Shown piece by piece: positions 45,271 to 57,227 of a stretch of DNA of 64,000 nt. Where the stretch lies: the NCBI RefSeq assembly GCF_900002405.1, contig NZ_LK995474.1:1-64000 (forward strand). Direction: 5' to 3'. The position numbers and the translations under genes are program-made. This stretch comes from Actinomyces succiniciruminis (GTDB lineage Bacteria > Actinomycetota > Actinomycetes > Actinomycetales > Actinomycetaceae). Every line of letters begins with the position of its first letter. Within the stretch, counting starts at the first letter, position 1. The notes below the pieces were generated by a model that was given only the letters and a program-made list of their open reading frames with translations, was not told the DNA's origin and made no database searches.

Positions 45271-47394
45271 TTAGATCTCGGGAACGTTGCGCTCAATTTC
45301 GGCGAGCCACGGCCCGGCGTCGGCGTCGGAGGGCATGCGCCAGTCGCCGCGCGGGGACAGCGTGCCGCCGCCGACCACCTTGGGGCCGTTAGGCAGCGTC
45401 GAGCGCTTGAACTGACTGGAGAAGAAGCGCCGAAAGAAGACCAGTTCCCACTTGCGGATGTCGGCGAGCGTGTAGGCGACCTTCTCCTCCTCGGGCAGGC
45501 CGGCCGGCCACTGACCCACGCTCGGGTCGGCCCAGGCCTTCTCCGCCAGGAAGGCGATGCGGGAGGGGCGCTCACCACGCCGCAACACGTGCCACAGTGT
45601 GAAGTCCTGCAGCGCGTAGGGGCCGATGCGGGCCTGAGTGGACTGGATGGGCTCGTCGTCGTCGGCCGGAACCAGCTCGGGGCTGATCTCGGTGTTCAGC
45701 ACGGCCAACAGCACCTCGCAGGCCTGCTCGGAGAAGAGCTTCTCGGCCACCACCCAGCGGATCAGGTGCTGAATCAGGGTCTTGGGTACGCCCGCGTTGA
45801 CGCCGTAGTGGGCCATCTGGTCGCCCACCCCGAAGGTGCACCAGCCCAGGGCCAGTTCGGATAGGTCGCCGGTGCCCAGCACGATGCCGCCGCGGGCGCC
45901 GGCGATGCGGAACAGGAAGTCGGTGCGCAGCCCGGCCTGCACGTTTTCGAAGGTGACGTCGTAGACCTCGCGGCCGCGCTCACCGCGCCCGTAGGGGTGG
46001 TCCATGGCGGTGAGCATCTGCTCGGCGACGGGCCGGATGTCCAGCTCCTCCACATGGCAGCCGAGCGCGGTGGCCAGGGCGAGGGCGTTGTGCTTGGTGG
46101 CGGCGGAGGTGGCGAAGCCGGGCATGGTGATGGCGTGGATGTCCGTGCGCGGGCGACCGAGGCGGTCCATGGCACGGGCGGCGACGATCAACGCGTGGGT
46201 GGAGTCCAGGCCACCGGAGACGCCGATGATGAGCTTGGGGTTGCCGATGGCGCGCAGCCGCTGCTCCAGGGCGGACACCTGAATGTTGTAGGCCTCGTAG
46301 CAGTCCTGGGCGAGGCGGTCGGGGTCATTGGGGACGAAGGGGAAGCGGGACACCTCCCGGCGCAGTCCGATGTCGGTGCGGGGTGCAGACAGGGCGTCCC
46401 GCGGGATGCGTACGGTGCGGAAGGCGTCGGGATTGGTGGGGGCGGCGCTGCCGCGGGCGAAGGTGCGGCGGTTGTCGTCGAAGGTGCCCTGGCGCAGGCG
46501 CTCGGCGCGCAGGCCCTCGAGGTCGACGTCGACGACGGTGGCGCGCGGGGAGTCGGGGAAGCGCTCGGTCTTGCCCAGCAGGGTGCCGTTCTCGTAGACG
46601 AAGGTCTGCCCGTCCCAGGCCAGGTCGGTGGAGGACTCGCCCTGCCCGGCGGCCGCATATACGTAGGCGGCCAGATCGCGGGCGCTGGAGGCGCGGGCCA
46701 TCAGTCGGCGCTGCTCGGCTCGGCCGACGGTGACCGGGGAGCCGGAGAGGTTGACCAGCACGGTGGCACCGGCCAGGGCCGCGATGGAGGACGGCGGGAC
46801 CGGCACCCACATGTCCTCGCAGATCTCCACGTGGAAGACCAGCCCGGGCACGTCCTCGACGGCGAAGAGCAGGTCCGGCCCGAGCGGCACGCTCACGCCG
46901 TCGGCGTCGGGGCCGACGCCGGGAAGGCGGACGGTGGCGGGCAGGTCGCCGACTCCGGCGGCGAAGTGCCGGGACTCGTAGAACTCGCGGTAGGTGGGCA
47001 GGTACGACTTGGGGGCGACGCCGCGCACCGCCCCGCCCTGGATGACGACGGCGCAGTTGAGCAGCCGGTCGCCCACGCGCAGGGGGGCGCCGACGACGAG
47101 TGCCGGCAGCAGGTCGGCACTGGCGGCGCGGATGGTTTCGAGTGCGGCCAGCACGTTGGCGGTCAGCAGGTCGTCCAGGAGCAGGTCGTCGACGGAGTAG
47201 CCGGTCAGAGTCAGCTCGGGGAAGGCGGCCAGTACCACGCCGTCGGCGGCCAGGGCGCGGGCCTGCTCCACAACGGCGGCGGCATTGGCGGCGGGGTCGC
47301 CCATGGACACCGGCAGGGTGACCGCGGCGACGCGCGCGAAGCCCTGGTCGTAGGCGGAGTGGAAGGCGATGTCGGTGCGCTCCGGGTTACTCAT
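45271..47394 (-). CDS. nadE: NAD+ synthase, glutamine-hydrolysing
   Basis: A 707-residue two-domain enzyme making NAD from deamido-NAD, ATP and glutamine. The nitrilase domain has the triad Glu60 (FPELTLTGY), Lys129 (PKSYLP) and Cys192 (EICEDMW). The synthetase domain has the ATP loop GVSGGLDST and LGTGDLSELALGW. The chosen ATG is the inner one, giving the family's normal N-terminus. It lies between the PTS and fructanase genes without evident functional link. Confidence 0.96.
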   Translation of the reverse strand: MSNPERTDIAFHSAYDQGFARVAAVTLPVSMGDPAANAAAVVEQARALAADGVVLAAFPELTLTGYSVDDLLLDDLLTANVLAALETIRAASADLLPALVVGAPLRVGDRLLNCAVVIQGGAVRGVAPKSYLPTYREFYESRHFAAGVGDLPATVRLPGVGPDADGVSVPLGPDLLFAVEDVPGLVFHVEICEDMWVPVPPSSIAALAGATVLVNLSGSPVTVGRAEQRRLMARASSARDLAAYVYAAAGQGESSTDLAWDGQTFVYENGTLLGKTERFPDSPRATVVDVDLEGLRAERLRQGTFDDNRRTFARGSAAPTNPDAFRTVRIPRDALSAPRTDIGLRREVSRFPFVPNDPDRLAQDCYEAYNIQVSALEQRLRAIGNPKLIIGVSGGLDSTHALIVAARAMDRLGRPRTDIHAITMPGFATSAATKHNALALATALGCHVEELDIRPVAEQMLTAMDHPYGRGERGREVYDVTFENVQAGLRTDFLFRIAGARGGIVLGTGDLSELALGWCTFGVGDQMAHYGVNAGVPKTLIQHLIRWVVAEKLFSEQACEVLLAVLNTEISPELVPADDDEPIQSTQARIGPYALQDFTLWHVLRRGERPSRIAFLAEKAWADPSVGQWPAGLPEEEKVAYTLADIRKWELVFFRRFFSSQFKRSTLPNGPKVVGGGTLSPRGDWRMPSDADAGPWLAEIERNVPEI

Positions 47395-47432
47395 GGGCCG
47401 ATCCTGGCACAGCAGACCCGACAACGACTCTT

Positions 47433-47449
47433 GTCAAATCGTTTTCTTC
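47433..47449. promoter_or_regulatory. candidate LacI-type operator before GH32 gene
   Basis: GTCAAATCGTTTTCTTC, sharing CAAATCGTTT with the box before the PTS operon, about 90 bases upstream of the fructanase start. Confidence 0.5.
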
Positions 47450-47534
47450 ACCGTAGTGTCTTCATGCGTTCCGGGAACACGCAGCCCCGGACGCCTTGAT
47501 CCCTACCCCCTGAATCGCATCGAAGGAGATGCAC

Positions 47535-50339
47535 ATGCACGTCGCTTCGCGATTACCACGCCCGCTCCGACCCCTGGCCGTCACGGCGGCACTCGCCCTG
47601 GCCGCCGTCGGCGCGGCCGCGCCCCTATCCGCAGCCCCGGCCGCCGCCGACCCCGCGGAGGCCACGGCCACCGACCCCTGGCGGCCGCTGGCCCACTACT
47701 CGCCCCAGAACAACTGGATGAACGACCCCAACGGCCTGGTGTATGTGGACGGCGAGTACCACATGTTCTACCAGTACAACCCGGAGGGCAGCGAGTGGGG
47801 CAACATGTCCTGGGGGCACGCGGTCTCCACCGACCTGGTGCACTGGGAGGAGCTCGGCGTCGCCATCCCCTACACCGAGGACTACGGAGTGTTCTCCGGC
47901 TCGGCCGTCTACGACGTCAACAACACCTCCGGCCTGGGCACCGCCGACGCCCCGCCCCTGGTGGCGGTGTGGACGCGCGCCGACAACCACAACGGCAACC
48001 AGTCCCAGTCCCTGGCCTACTCCACGGATAAGGGCCGCACCTGGACCACCTACAAGGGCGGCGACCCGGTGCTGGACATCGGCTCCACCGAATTCCGCGA
48101 CCCCAAGGTCTTCCGGGATGAGGCCGCCGGCCACTGGACCATGGTGGTGGCCCTTTCCGCCGAGCACCAGGTGGCCTTCTACTCCTCCGACAACCTGATC
48201 GACTGGACGCGGCAGTCCACCTTCGGCCCCATGGGTGACACGAGCGCCGTGTGGGAGTGCCCCGACCTGTTCCCCATGGCGCTGGACGGCGACCCGAACA
48301 ACGTCAAGTGGGTGCTGTCGCTGAGCGTCGCCGGCAGGGGCCGCTACTTCACCGGCGACTGGGACGGCACCACCTTCACCGCCGACGACATCCCCGTCTA
48401 CGCCGGCGCCGAGGGCACCGTGGTGGAGGACTGGGAGTCCGGCACTTACGGCGAGTGGACCACCTCCGGGACCGCCTTCGGCGACGCCCCGGCATCCGGG
48501 GACGTCACCGGGCACGCGGGCTCCTACTACGCGGACTCCTGGGGCACGGGGGACGCCGACACCGGCTCGCTCACCTCCGCGCCCTTCACCATTGAGCAGG
48601 ACTACCTGAACCTGCTCATCGGCGGCGGCAACCACCCCTATGACGCCGCCGCCACCGGCGACGACGGCGACGGCACCCTGCTGGCCGGCTTCGACGACGG
48701 CACCTGGGAGGGCTGGACCGTCACCGGGAACGCCTTCGGGGAGGCTCCGCTGACGGGTACCGCACCCGGGCAGCAGGACCTGATCAACATGAGCAGTGCC
48801 GGCGTGCTGAACTCCTTCTACGACGCCGACACCGGTCAGGGCACCGACGCGTCCACCGGCACGGCCACCTCGCCGGAGTTCACCATCGACGCCGACTACC
48901 TGAACCTGCTCATCGGCGGCGGCAACCACCCGGAGGCGGATGGCGGCGGCGCCACCGTCGTCCAGCTGCTGGCCGACGGCGAGGTGGTGCGCACCGCCAC
49001 CGGCCGCAACCTGGAGGAGCTCAACTGGCAGAGCTGGGACGTTAGCGACCTGCGCGGGACCACCGCCACGCTGCGCGTCGTCGACGAGAACACCTCCGGC
49101 TGGGGACACATCCTCCTCGACGAGGTGCGGTTGTCGGACCGCGCGGCCACCACCATCCCCAACAACACCTCTGCCAACGTGGTGGTCGACGGCGAAGTGG
49201 TCGCCTCCGCGACCGGCCGGCAGTCGGGCGGCCTGGACTGGGCGAGCCTCGATCTGCGCCAGTGGCGGGGACGGGAGGCCCAGCTGGTGCTCGAAGACAA
49301 CAACCAGACCTCCGAGTGGGGCCACTTCATGGTCGACACCATCGTCCAGTCGGATACGCCCGGATTCAGCCAGACGGAAGTGATGCCGTACCTGGACTAC
49401 GGGCGCGACTACTACGCGGCCGTCACCTGGAACGGTGTACCCGACGGCGAGCGCTACACGGTGGCCTGGATGTCCAACTGGGACTACGTGAACGCGGTAC
49501 CCACCACCTCCTGGCGCACCGCCATGACCACGCCCCGTCAGCTGGAGCTGCGCACGCTGAACGGCGAGCCGCGGCTGACCGCCGCACCCGTGGCCGGGAT
49601 CGAGTCGCTGTACACCGGTGACGCGGTGGTGCTGGACGGAACCGAGATCCCCGAGGGCACCACCACCCTTGATGATCCGGCCGCGGGCACGGCCCTGGAT
49701 GTCTCCCTCGCCCTGGACCCGGGTACGGCCGCCGACAGCGGGATCGTCGTGCATGCCGCCGACGGGCAGGGCACCGTCGTCGGCTATGACGCCGAGGCGG
49801 GCGAGGTCTACCTGGACCGCACCAACTCCGGTGCCACCGATTTCTCGGCGGCCTTCCCGAGCGTGGAGCGCGCGGAGGTGACTCCCGACGCGGATGGCCT
49901 GGTGCGGCTGCGGGTACTGGTGGACGCCTCGTCGGTTGAGGTGTTCGCCGCCGACGGCGCAACAACCATCACCGATGCGGTCTACCCGGAGGAGACGGCG
50001 ACGGGAGTGTCCCTGTTCGCCGACGGGGGTGCGGCCACGGCGGTGCAGCTGCGCATCAACCAGTTGTCGGACTACCGCAACACCTCCATCACGCCGGAGC
50101 CCTCGCCGTCGGCGAGCCCCTCGGCGGAGCCCACAACCGCGCCCTCGTCTGCGCCCTCGACGGCCCCGTCGACCGGCCCGTCGACGCCGGGCGCGACGCC
50201 GACCGCCGCAGCGACTACGCCCAGCGGATCTAACGGACCGCTGGCACACACCGGTGCCGCCGCGCCGCTTCTCCTAGTCGTGGCGGCGGCAATGGTCCTC
50301 GCAGGCGTCACCCTGAGGGGTTCACGGCTTCGCCGCTGA
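47535..50339 (+). CDS. cell-wall-anchored GH32 fructanase (levanase/inulinase-like)
   Basis: A 934-residue secreted enzyme that hydrolyses fructans or sucrose. Signal peptide about 1-38. Catalytic motifs: nucleophile Asp64 in WMNDPNG, Arg188-Asp189 in FRDPK, acid/base Glu241 in ECPDLF. Inside the propeller, about 295-615, sits an insertion of repeated GEWTTSG/NLLIGGGNHP modules, one nested in another. A C-terminal beta-sandwich follows, then a Pro/Ser/Thr-rich wall spacer and sorting signal LAHTG, hydrophobic helix and basic tail. AAGGAG lies six bases before the ATG used; an ATG two codons earlier abuts it. It resembles Actinomyces levanases such as LevJ in size and architecture. Confidence 0.93.
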   Translation: MHVASRLPRPLRPLAVTAALALAAVGAAAPLSAAPAAADPAEATATDPWRPLAHYSPQNNWMNDPNGLVYVDGEYHMFYQYNPEGSEWGNMSWGHAVSTDLVHWEELGVAIPYTEDYGVFSGSAVYDVNNTSGLGTADAPPLVAVWTRADNHNGNQSQSLAYSTDKGRTWTTYKGGDPVLDIGSTEFRDPKVFRDEAAGHWTMVVALSAEHQVAFYSSDNLIDWTRQSTFGPMGDTSAVWECPDLFPMALDGDPNNVKWVLSLSVAGRGRYFTGDWDGTTFTADDIPVYAGAEGTVVEDWESGTYGEWTTSGTAFGDAPASGDVTGHAGSYYADSWGTGDADTGSLTSAPFTIEQDYLNLLIGGGNHPYDAAATGDDGDGTLLAGFDDGTWEGWTVTGNAFGEAPLTGTAPGQQDLINMSSAGVLNSFYDADTGQGTDASTGTATSPEFTIDADYLNLLIGGGNHPEADGGGATVVQLLADGEVVRTATGRNLEELNWQSWDVSDLRGTTATLRVVDENTSGWGHILLDEVRLSDRAATTIPNNTSANVVVDGEVVASATGRQSGGLDWASLDLRQWRGREAQLVLEDNNQTSEWGHFMVDTIVQSDTPGFSQTEVMPYLDYGRDYYAAVTWNGVPDGERYTVAWMSNWDYVNAVPTTSWRTAMTTPRQLELRTLNGEPRLTAAPVAGIESLYTGDAVVLDGTEIPEGTTTLDDPAAGTALDVSLALDPGTAADSGIVVHAADGQGTVVGYDAEAGEVYLDRTNSGATDFSAAFPSVERAEVTPDADGLVRLRVLVDASSVEVFAADGATTITDAVYPEETATGVSLFADGGAATAVQLRINQLSDYRNTSITPEPSPSASPSAEPTTAPSSAPSTAPSTGPSTPGATPTAAATTPSGSNGPLAHTGAAAPLLLVVAAAMVLAGVTLRGSRLRR

Positions 50340-50417
50340 TTCGCGGATCTGGGGGTATCCCGCGCAACCGCAACCCATCCGTTACCAGACTCCCGCAGAA
50401 TTCTGGGCTTTCCTGGA

Positions 50418-50588
50418 TGGATTAACCACGCGGGACGGCCTATGATTACGCATGTCGGAACGCTCGCGGCATCGAGGAGGTTCAGGGACTCTGATGACGT
50501 GCCGGTGCGTTTGGGGTTGACGCGTTTCAGGGACCGCGCCCCCAAAGTCCGACCGGGGCCCCGCGCCAATGGCGCGGGGCCTCTTTTT
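50418..50588 (+). ncRNA. candidate small RNA with promoter and terminator
   Basis: TGGATT, 17 bases, TATGAT forms a plausible promoter; about 110-140 bases later comes a classical terminator with T-run. The interval has no good reading frame with a ribosome site. It can fold: TTTGGGG pairs with CCCCAAA, and GGAC with GTCC. I match it to no known RNA family. It could alternatively be the late terminator region of the fructanase transcript. Confidence 0.4.
50557..50588 (+). terminator. Rho-independent terminator
   Basis: Perfect 11-bp stem GGCCCCGCGCC/GGCGCGGGGCC with loop AAT followed by TCTTTTTG. This is the only hairpin in the window with a true T-run. Confidence 0.88.
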
Positions 50589-50597
50589 GCCCTGACG

Positions 50598-50635
50598 GGG
50601 TTATCGGCGCGAACGTGGGTTATCGGCGCGAATGC
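50598..50635. repeat. 19-bp tandem duplication
   Basis: Two adjacent copies of a 19-bp unit sharing GGGTTATCGGCGCGAA, directly after the terminator. Confidence 0.7.
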
Positions 50636-51061
50636 GTGTGGTTCGGGCGCGTCGTGGGGTCTTAGTTGGTTCGTCCGGCGCAGCCCTTGCGGGCCCGGGG
50701 GCCTTCCAAGGACGTGGGGGTGGAGCCCCACCGGGCGGAGGTGTATCCCGCGGGACCCACGCACGTGGCGGCCTGCGCGTCGACGACTCGTCAGATGTGG
50801 TGGCAGTTCGCTAGGTGCGCCGACGCCGAATACACGCGTTCGCGTCAGGAACACGAGTTTTAGAGCTTTGCACGCGCCCCGCACCCGCAAACCTCTAAAA
50901 CACGTGTCTTTGCGGGAAACTCGTGTACGAGACACGGCCCAGCCGCCCAGCACCCTAGGCCAGACCCGCCCAACGGGACCTGCACCCGAGGCCCAACCCG
51001 CGCCATAGCAGACCCGCCTCGAGCGCAGACCCACCCCCGCCGCGGCAGAACTCGGAATAAC
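50636..51061. other. intergenic with interleaved inverted repeats
   Basis: No gene supported. The stretch 50851-50926 holds three interleaved perfect inverted repeats: ACACGAGTTT/AAACTCGTGT, GTTTTAGAG/CTCTAAAAC and CCCGCAAA/TTTGCGGG, which allow alternative hairpins. It separates the converging fructanase and TetR genes. Confidence 0.6.
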
Positions 51062-51769
51062 TCAGCCGATCCGCCAGCGCCGCTTGAGGTCGTCCACGTA
51101 CAGGCGCATCTCGTCGACCATCCCGGTGCCGACGTTCACCTCCGCCGCCGTGCCGGGCGTGGTCGCGCACAGCCACTGGATCTGCAACCCATCACTGAGG
51201 GCCACCACCGAACGCGCAATCAGCCGCGAAGGCGCCTCGGGTCGCACCGTGCCGGCGGCCTTGCCTCGCTCCAGGGTGTCCTCGATCTGGGCGATGGACT
51301 CTGCCAGGTGGCTGGCGAGCCAGGTATGCGCCGGATGGTCGGCAGCCAGAACCGCCGGCGTTGTCGCCGTGTAGATCGCCACCAGTTCGCGGTGGCGGGT
51401 GTTGTGCTCCACCAGGGCCGCGAAAGCATCGAGCAGGCGCCAGGGGTCGTCGTTGAACTGCTCGTCACCCAGCAGGCTCGCACGGTCCTCGCGATCGCGG
51501 CGCTCAAGCACCTGAGCGAATAGCGCCTCCTTGGAGGAGAAGTGGTGCAGTAGCCCGGCCTTGGAGATCTCGGCGGCGGCAGCGATGTCCGCAAGCGAGG
51601 TGCCCGCGTAGCCATGGGCGCCGAACAGGGCGACGGCCTCATTGAGGATGCGTTCGCGCTTGTCCTCGCTACCGGCCGGCGGGCGGCCAGGGCCGCGCCA
51701 ACGCCCACCCGAAGCGGTAGAAGTGGTCGCGAGCGAGGCGGTATGCGGGTGGGCCGGGGTAGAAGACAT
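51062..51769 (-). CDS. TetR-family transcriptional regulator
   Basis: A 235-residue repressor. After a 35-residue basic/disordered leader, the helix-turn-helix reads ILNEAVALFGAHGYAGTSLADIAAAAEISKAGLLHHF in outline (about 41-77). The C-terminal ligand domain is helical with an unknown effector. It lies alone beside clpB on the same strand; targets are not evident. Confidence 0.9.
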   Translation of the reverse strand: MSSTPAHPHTASLATTSTASGGRWRGPGRPPAGSEDKRERILNEAVALFGAHGYAGTSLADIAAAAEISKAGLLHHFSSKEALFAQVLERRDREDRASLLGDEQFNDDPWRLLDAFAALVEHNTRHRELVAIYTATTPAVLAADHPAHTWLASHLAESIAQIEDTLERGKAAGTVRPEAPSRLIARSVVALSDGLQIQWLCATTPGTAAEVNVGTGMVDEMRLYVDDLKRRWRIG

Positions 51770-51851
51770 GCCCTCATTCTCGCACTGGTGCGCGTCGGCC
51801 CCGGGTGCCGTGTCGCAGCACCCGGGGCCGACGCTCCTGGATCCGGTCGGA

Positions 51852-54554
<2,703 letters not shown>

Positions 54555-54623
54555 ATGGACCTCCTTGACGTGGGTGCCCGGACACAGGCGGTCCGGAGTT
54601 CTGCACGCCTCAACCGATGCAGC

Positions 54624-54644
54624 CTTGAGTCTATTCCACTCAAC
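54624..54644. promoter_or_regulatory. HAIR element (HspR operator) of clpB
   Basis: CTTGAGT, seven bases, ACTCAAC: matches HAIR consensus CTTGAGT-N7-ACTCAAG in 13 of 14 positions. The HspR gene lies 6.4 kb away in the dnaK operon. Confidence 0.9.
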
Positions 54645-54793
54645 TTTGCGGAGAGGCGCTCGTCGCATGCGTCCCGAATCACTACTTGCGCAGGTGGGTA
54701 GTTCTCCCGGGGGAGCCCTACCCATTTCGTTATCTGCGGCCTCTCCGTAGCGTGTTCAGCACACACAGTCCGACGCAAAGATTGGAATCTCCC

Positions 54794-55528
54794 ATGTCCC
54801 GCCTGTCCCGCCTGACCACCCTCGCAGCCACCGGCCTGACCGCCGTCGCCCTGACCGCGTCCATGGCCGCCTGCTCCTCCAACTCCGACGACGCCGCCGA
54901 CCAGGGCTCCGACCAGCAGGTCACCACCACGGCCGACACGGACACCGGCTCCGACGACGCCGACGAAACCGAAGCAGCCGCCGAGCCGACCGTGCCCGAC
55001 GGCTACACCCTCACCGAGGTGCCCGGCGCCGAGCTGTCCATCGCCGTCCCCTCCGACTGGAGCACCCTGACCGAGTCCACCGCCTCGGACACCGAGTTCG
55101 TCTCGGCCCTGGCCACGGCCCTCGGCCGGACCGAGGCCGAAACCACGGCCATGCTTGACTCCCTCGCCCTGTACAGCATCGACATCAGCGGCACCCGCGA
55201 CTACGCCGAGAATCTGAATGTCGAGATCGCCAAGGGTTTCACCGCCATGCCTTCAGAGAACGACATGGTCGCCCTGCTGGAGAATCAGAACAATGAGGCC
55301 GCGGGAATGGTCTTCGAGCCCGGCACCTACACCGAGACAACCACCGCCAGTGGCCAGGACGCCGTCGTGGAGACCTACACCCTGCCGGTCGATGGCGGGC
55401 CGACGACCGAGGGCACCTACGTCGTGGTCTACGCCAATGGCGGCGACGACTTGGCGCTTATCGCCATCAGCACCGACTCCGCCGAGCGGACCCAGGAACT
55501 GGCCGACGTGGTCCTCGGCTCCATCTGA
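54794..55528 (+). CDS. lipoprotein, tandem paralogue 1
   Basis: A 244-residue lipoprotein. The signal peptide MSRLSRLTTLAATGLTAVAL ends in AAC at the lipobox, followed by an acidic Asp/Thr linker (about 30-65). The folded part starts GYTLTEVPG and has IAVPSDWSTLTE, shared with the next two genes. I recognise no named domain; the VPxDW core recalls LpqN/LpqT-type lipoproteins of actinobacteria. It is divergent from clpB. Confidence 0.75.
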   Translation: MSRLSRLTTLAATGLTAVALTASMAACSSNSDDAADQGSDQQVTTTADTDTGSDDADETEAAAEPTVPDGYTLTEVPGAELSIAVPSDWSTLTESTASDTEFVSALATALGRTEAETTAMLDSLALYSIDISGTRDYAENLNVEIAKGFTAMPSENDMVALLENQNNEAAGMVFEPGTYTETTTASGQDAVVETYTLPVDGGPTTEGTYVVVYANGGDDLALIAISTDSAERTQELADVVLGSI

Positions 55529-55557
55529 TACGTAACACATTGACGACCAATTCGTTA

Positions 55558-55598
55558 CCGTTGGGGTGGGAACGCAGTCGGCGTCCCCACCCCAACGG
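55558..55598 (+). terminator. terminator after lipoprotein 1
   Basis: A perfect 13-bp inverted repeat CCGTTGGGGTGGG with its complement, 15-base loop, 29 bases after the stop codon. Confidence 0.75.
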
Positions 55599-55652
55599 CT
55601 TACAGCCACCACTCAAGGCAACACCCGCCGCAATCAATCGCGAAGGATTCCC

Positions 55653-56360
55653 ATGACTCGCCTGTCCCGAAGCGCCACCCTGGCCACCACAGGTCTGACC
55701 GCGGTCGCTCTGACCGTCTCCATGTCCGCCTGCTCATCCGGCTCCGACTCTGACGACACCACAGCCACGACATCCGTATCCGCCACCGCCGCGGTTGCGT
55801 CGTCGGCAAGTGCGACGCCCACCGAAGACGCGACCGCGATGTCCTACACGCCTACCGAGGTACCGGACACCGAGCTCGTCATTCCTCTTCCAGCCGATTG
55901 GCTGGTACTGAGCGAGTCCGACGCCGCCAACGAAGAACTGATGAATTCCGCCGCCACCGCCACGGGACAATCGACAGACACCATCATCAGCACGCTACAG
56001 AACACGTCTCTCTACATCCTCGACACCACCGAGCTGACCGGAACCATGACCGTCACGGTTCGTCCCGTCGGCACCGGCCTGTCAACCGAGAACGACTTTG
56101 CCGAGATCATCAACTCCATGTATCCCGACAATGACGGCATCTCTACGGAGATCGGCGACTACACCACTACGACGACCGAGGCTGGAGCCGATGCGGTGAT
56201 GCAGACGTATAGCGTCAACGTAGAGAGCACCGGCGAGGTCGCCTATGCCACCGTCGTGGAGTTCACCGCACCAGATGCGCGAACCGTAGCCGTCCACGTG
56301 GGCACCAATTCTGCTGAGCTTAATCAGGAAATCATCGACGGCGTTCTTAGCTCGGTATGA
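55653..56360 (+). CDS. lipoprotein, tandem paralogue 2
   Basis: A 235-residue paralogue of the preceding lipoprotein: near-identical signal sequence and lipobox (MSACSSGS), Thr/Ser/Ala-rich linker, then YTPTEVPDTEL and IPLPADWLVLSE. Sequence after the signal has diverged strongly. GAAGGA lies before the ATG. A terminator separates it from paralogue 1, so it has its own promoter. Confidence 0.73.
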   Translation: MTRLSRSATLATTGLTAVALTVSMSACSSGSDSDDTTATTSVSATAAVASSASATPTEDATAMSYTPTEVPDTELVIPLPADWLVLSESDAANEELMNSAATATGQSTDTIISTLQNTSLYILDTTELTGTMTVTVRPVGTGLSTENDFAEIINSMYPDNDGISTEIGDYTTTTTEAGADAVMQTYSVNVESTGEVAYATVVEFTAPDARTVAVHVGTNSAELNQEIIDGVLSSV

Positions 56361-56450
56361 GGCCGAATACCGTCCGCAGACACTCGCCTGCCGACCACCA
56401 TCCAAATCAGTACCGAGCCCGATAACACAACCAAGAAGGAGACCTGCCCA

Positions 56451-57158
56451 ATGGTCCACTCCACCCGCCTGCCCCGCCTTACCACCCTGGCCACCACCGG
56501 ACTGGCCGCTGTCGCCCTGACGCTGTCCATGTCCGCCTGCTCCTCCGGCTCCGACGACGCCGCCGACTCCGCGAGCGCCGCCTCCGACCAGGCGGTCACC
56601 GCCACCGCGGACACCGGCGCCGATGACAACGCCGCCGTCCCGGACGGCTTCACCCTGGTTGAAGTGCCGGACTACGACATCTCCGTGGCCGTCCCCTCCG
56701 ACTGGGACACCCTCACCACCGCCAACACCTCCGACACGGAGCTGGTTGGACGCATCGCGCAGGCACTGGATGACTCCGAGGAGGAGGTCATCGCCGATCT
56801 GGAGGACACGCCGCTTACCAGCGTCGACACCGCCTCTGACACCGCCTCCGACACCGCCGTCGCGCCGTACCTCGTCCTCGGCCGGATCGATGGGGAGGGC
56901 GCCCTGCCGACCGAGGACCAGATGCGGTCACTGGCGGAGAACAACGACGCCGATGTCACCGGCTACGAGCAGACGACCTCCGGCAGCGGCGCCGACGCCG
57001 CCACCATCACCCTAAGCGCCTCCGAGGACGGCACGCAGTACTACGTGTCCGCCCTCGCCGTGTCGGAGGGCGATGACGCCTACCTCGCGTCGGTGATCGT
57101 CGTCGATTCCGAGGAGCAGCTCAAGGAGATCTCCGACGCCATGCTCGCCTCCCTCTGA
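56451..57158 (+). CDS. lipoprotein, tandem paralogue 3
   Basis: A 235-residue third copy: signal with lipobox MSACSSGS, acidic linker, GFTLVEVPDYD, VAVPSDWDTLTT. It includes an SDTASDTA tandem repeat near residue 130. GAAGGAG precedes the ATG. The three copies share signal and first core strand most strongly, which suggests duplication then divergence of the exposed part. Confidence 0.73.
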   Translation: MVHSTRLPRLTTLATTGLAAVALTLSMSACSSGSDDAADSASAASDQAVTATADTGADDNAAVPDGFTLVEVPDYDISVAVPSDWDTLTTANTSDTELVGRIAQALDDSEEEVIADLEDTPLTSVDTASDTASDTAVAPYLVLGRIDGEGALPTEDQMRSLAENNDADVTGYEQTTSGSGADAATITLSASEDGTQYYVSALAVSEGDDAYLASVIVVDSEEQLKEISDAMLASL

Positions 57159-57227
57159 CCGGCACGTGTCATACTGCACGGATGGGACGCCGCCCGGCTT
57201 CCCGTTGGTCGACGAAAGGAAGCACTT

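Noticed and set aside
50857-50866. GTTTTAGAGC, identical to the start of type II-A CRISPR repeats
   Set aside because: It is half of a short inverted repeat; no repeat-spacer array, no tracrRNA-like partner and no cas gene in the window.
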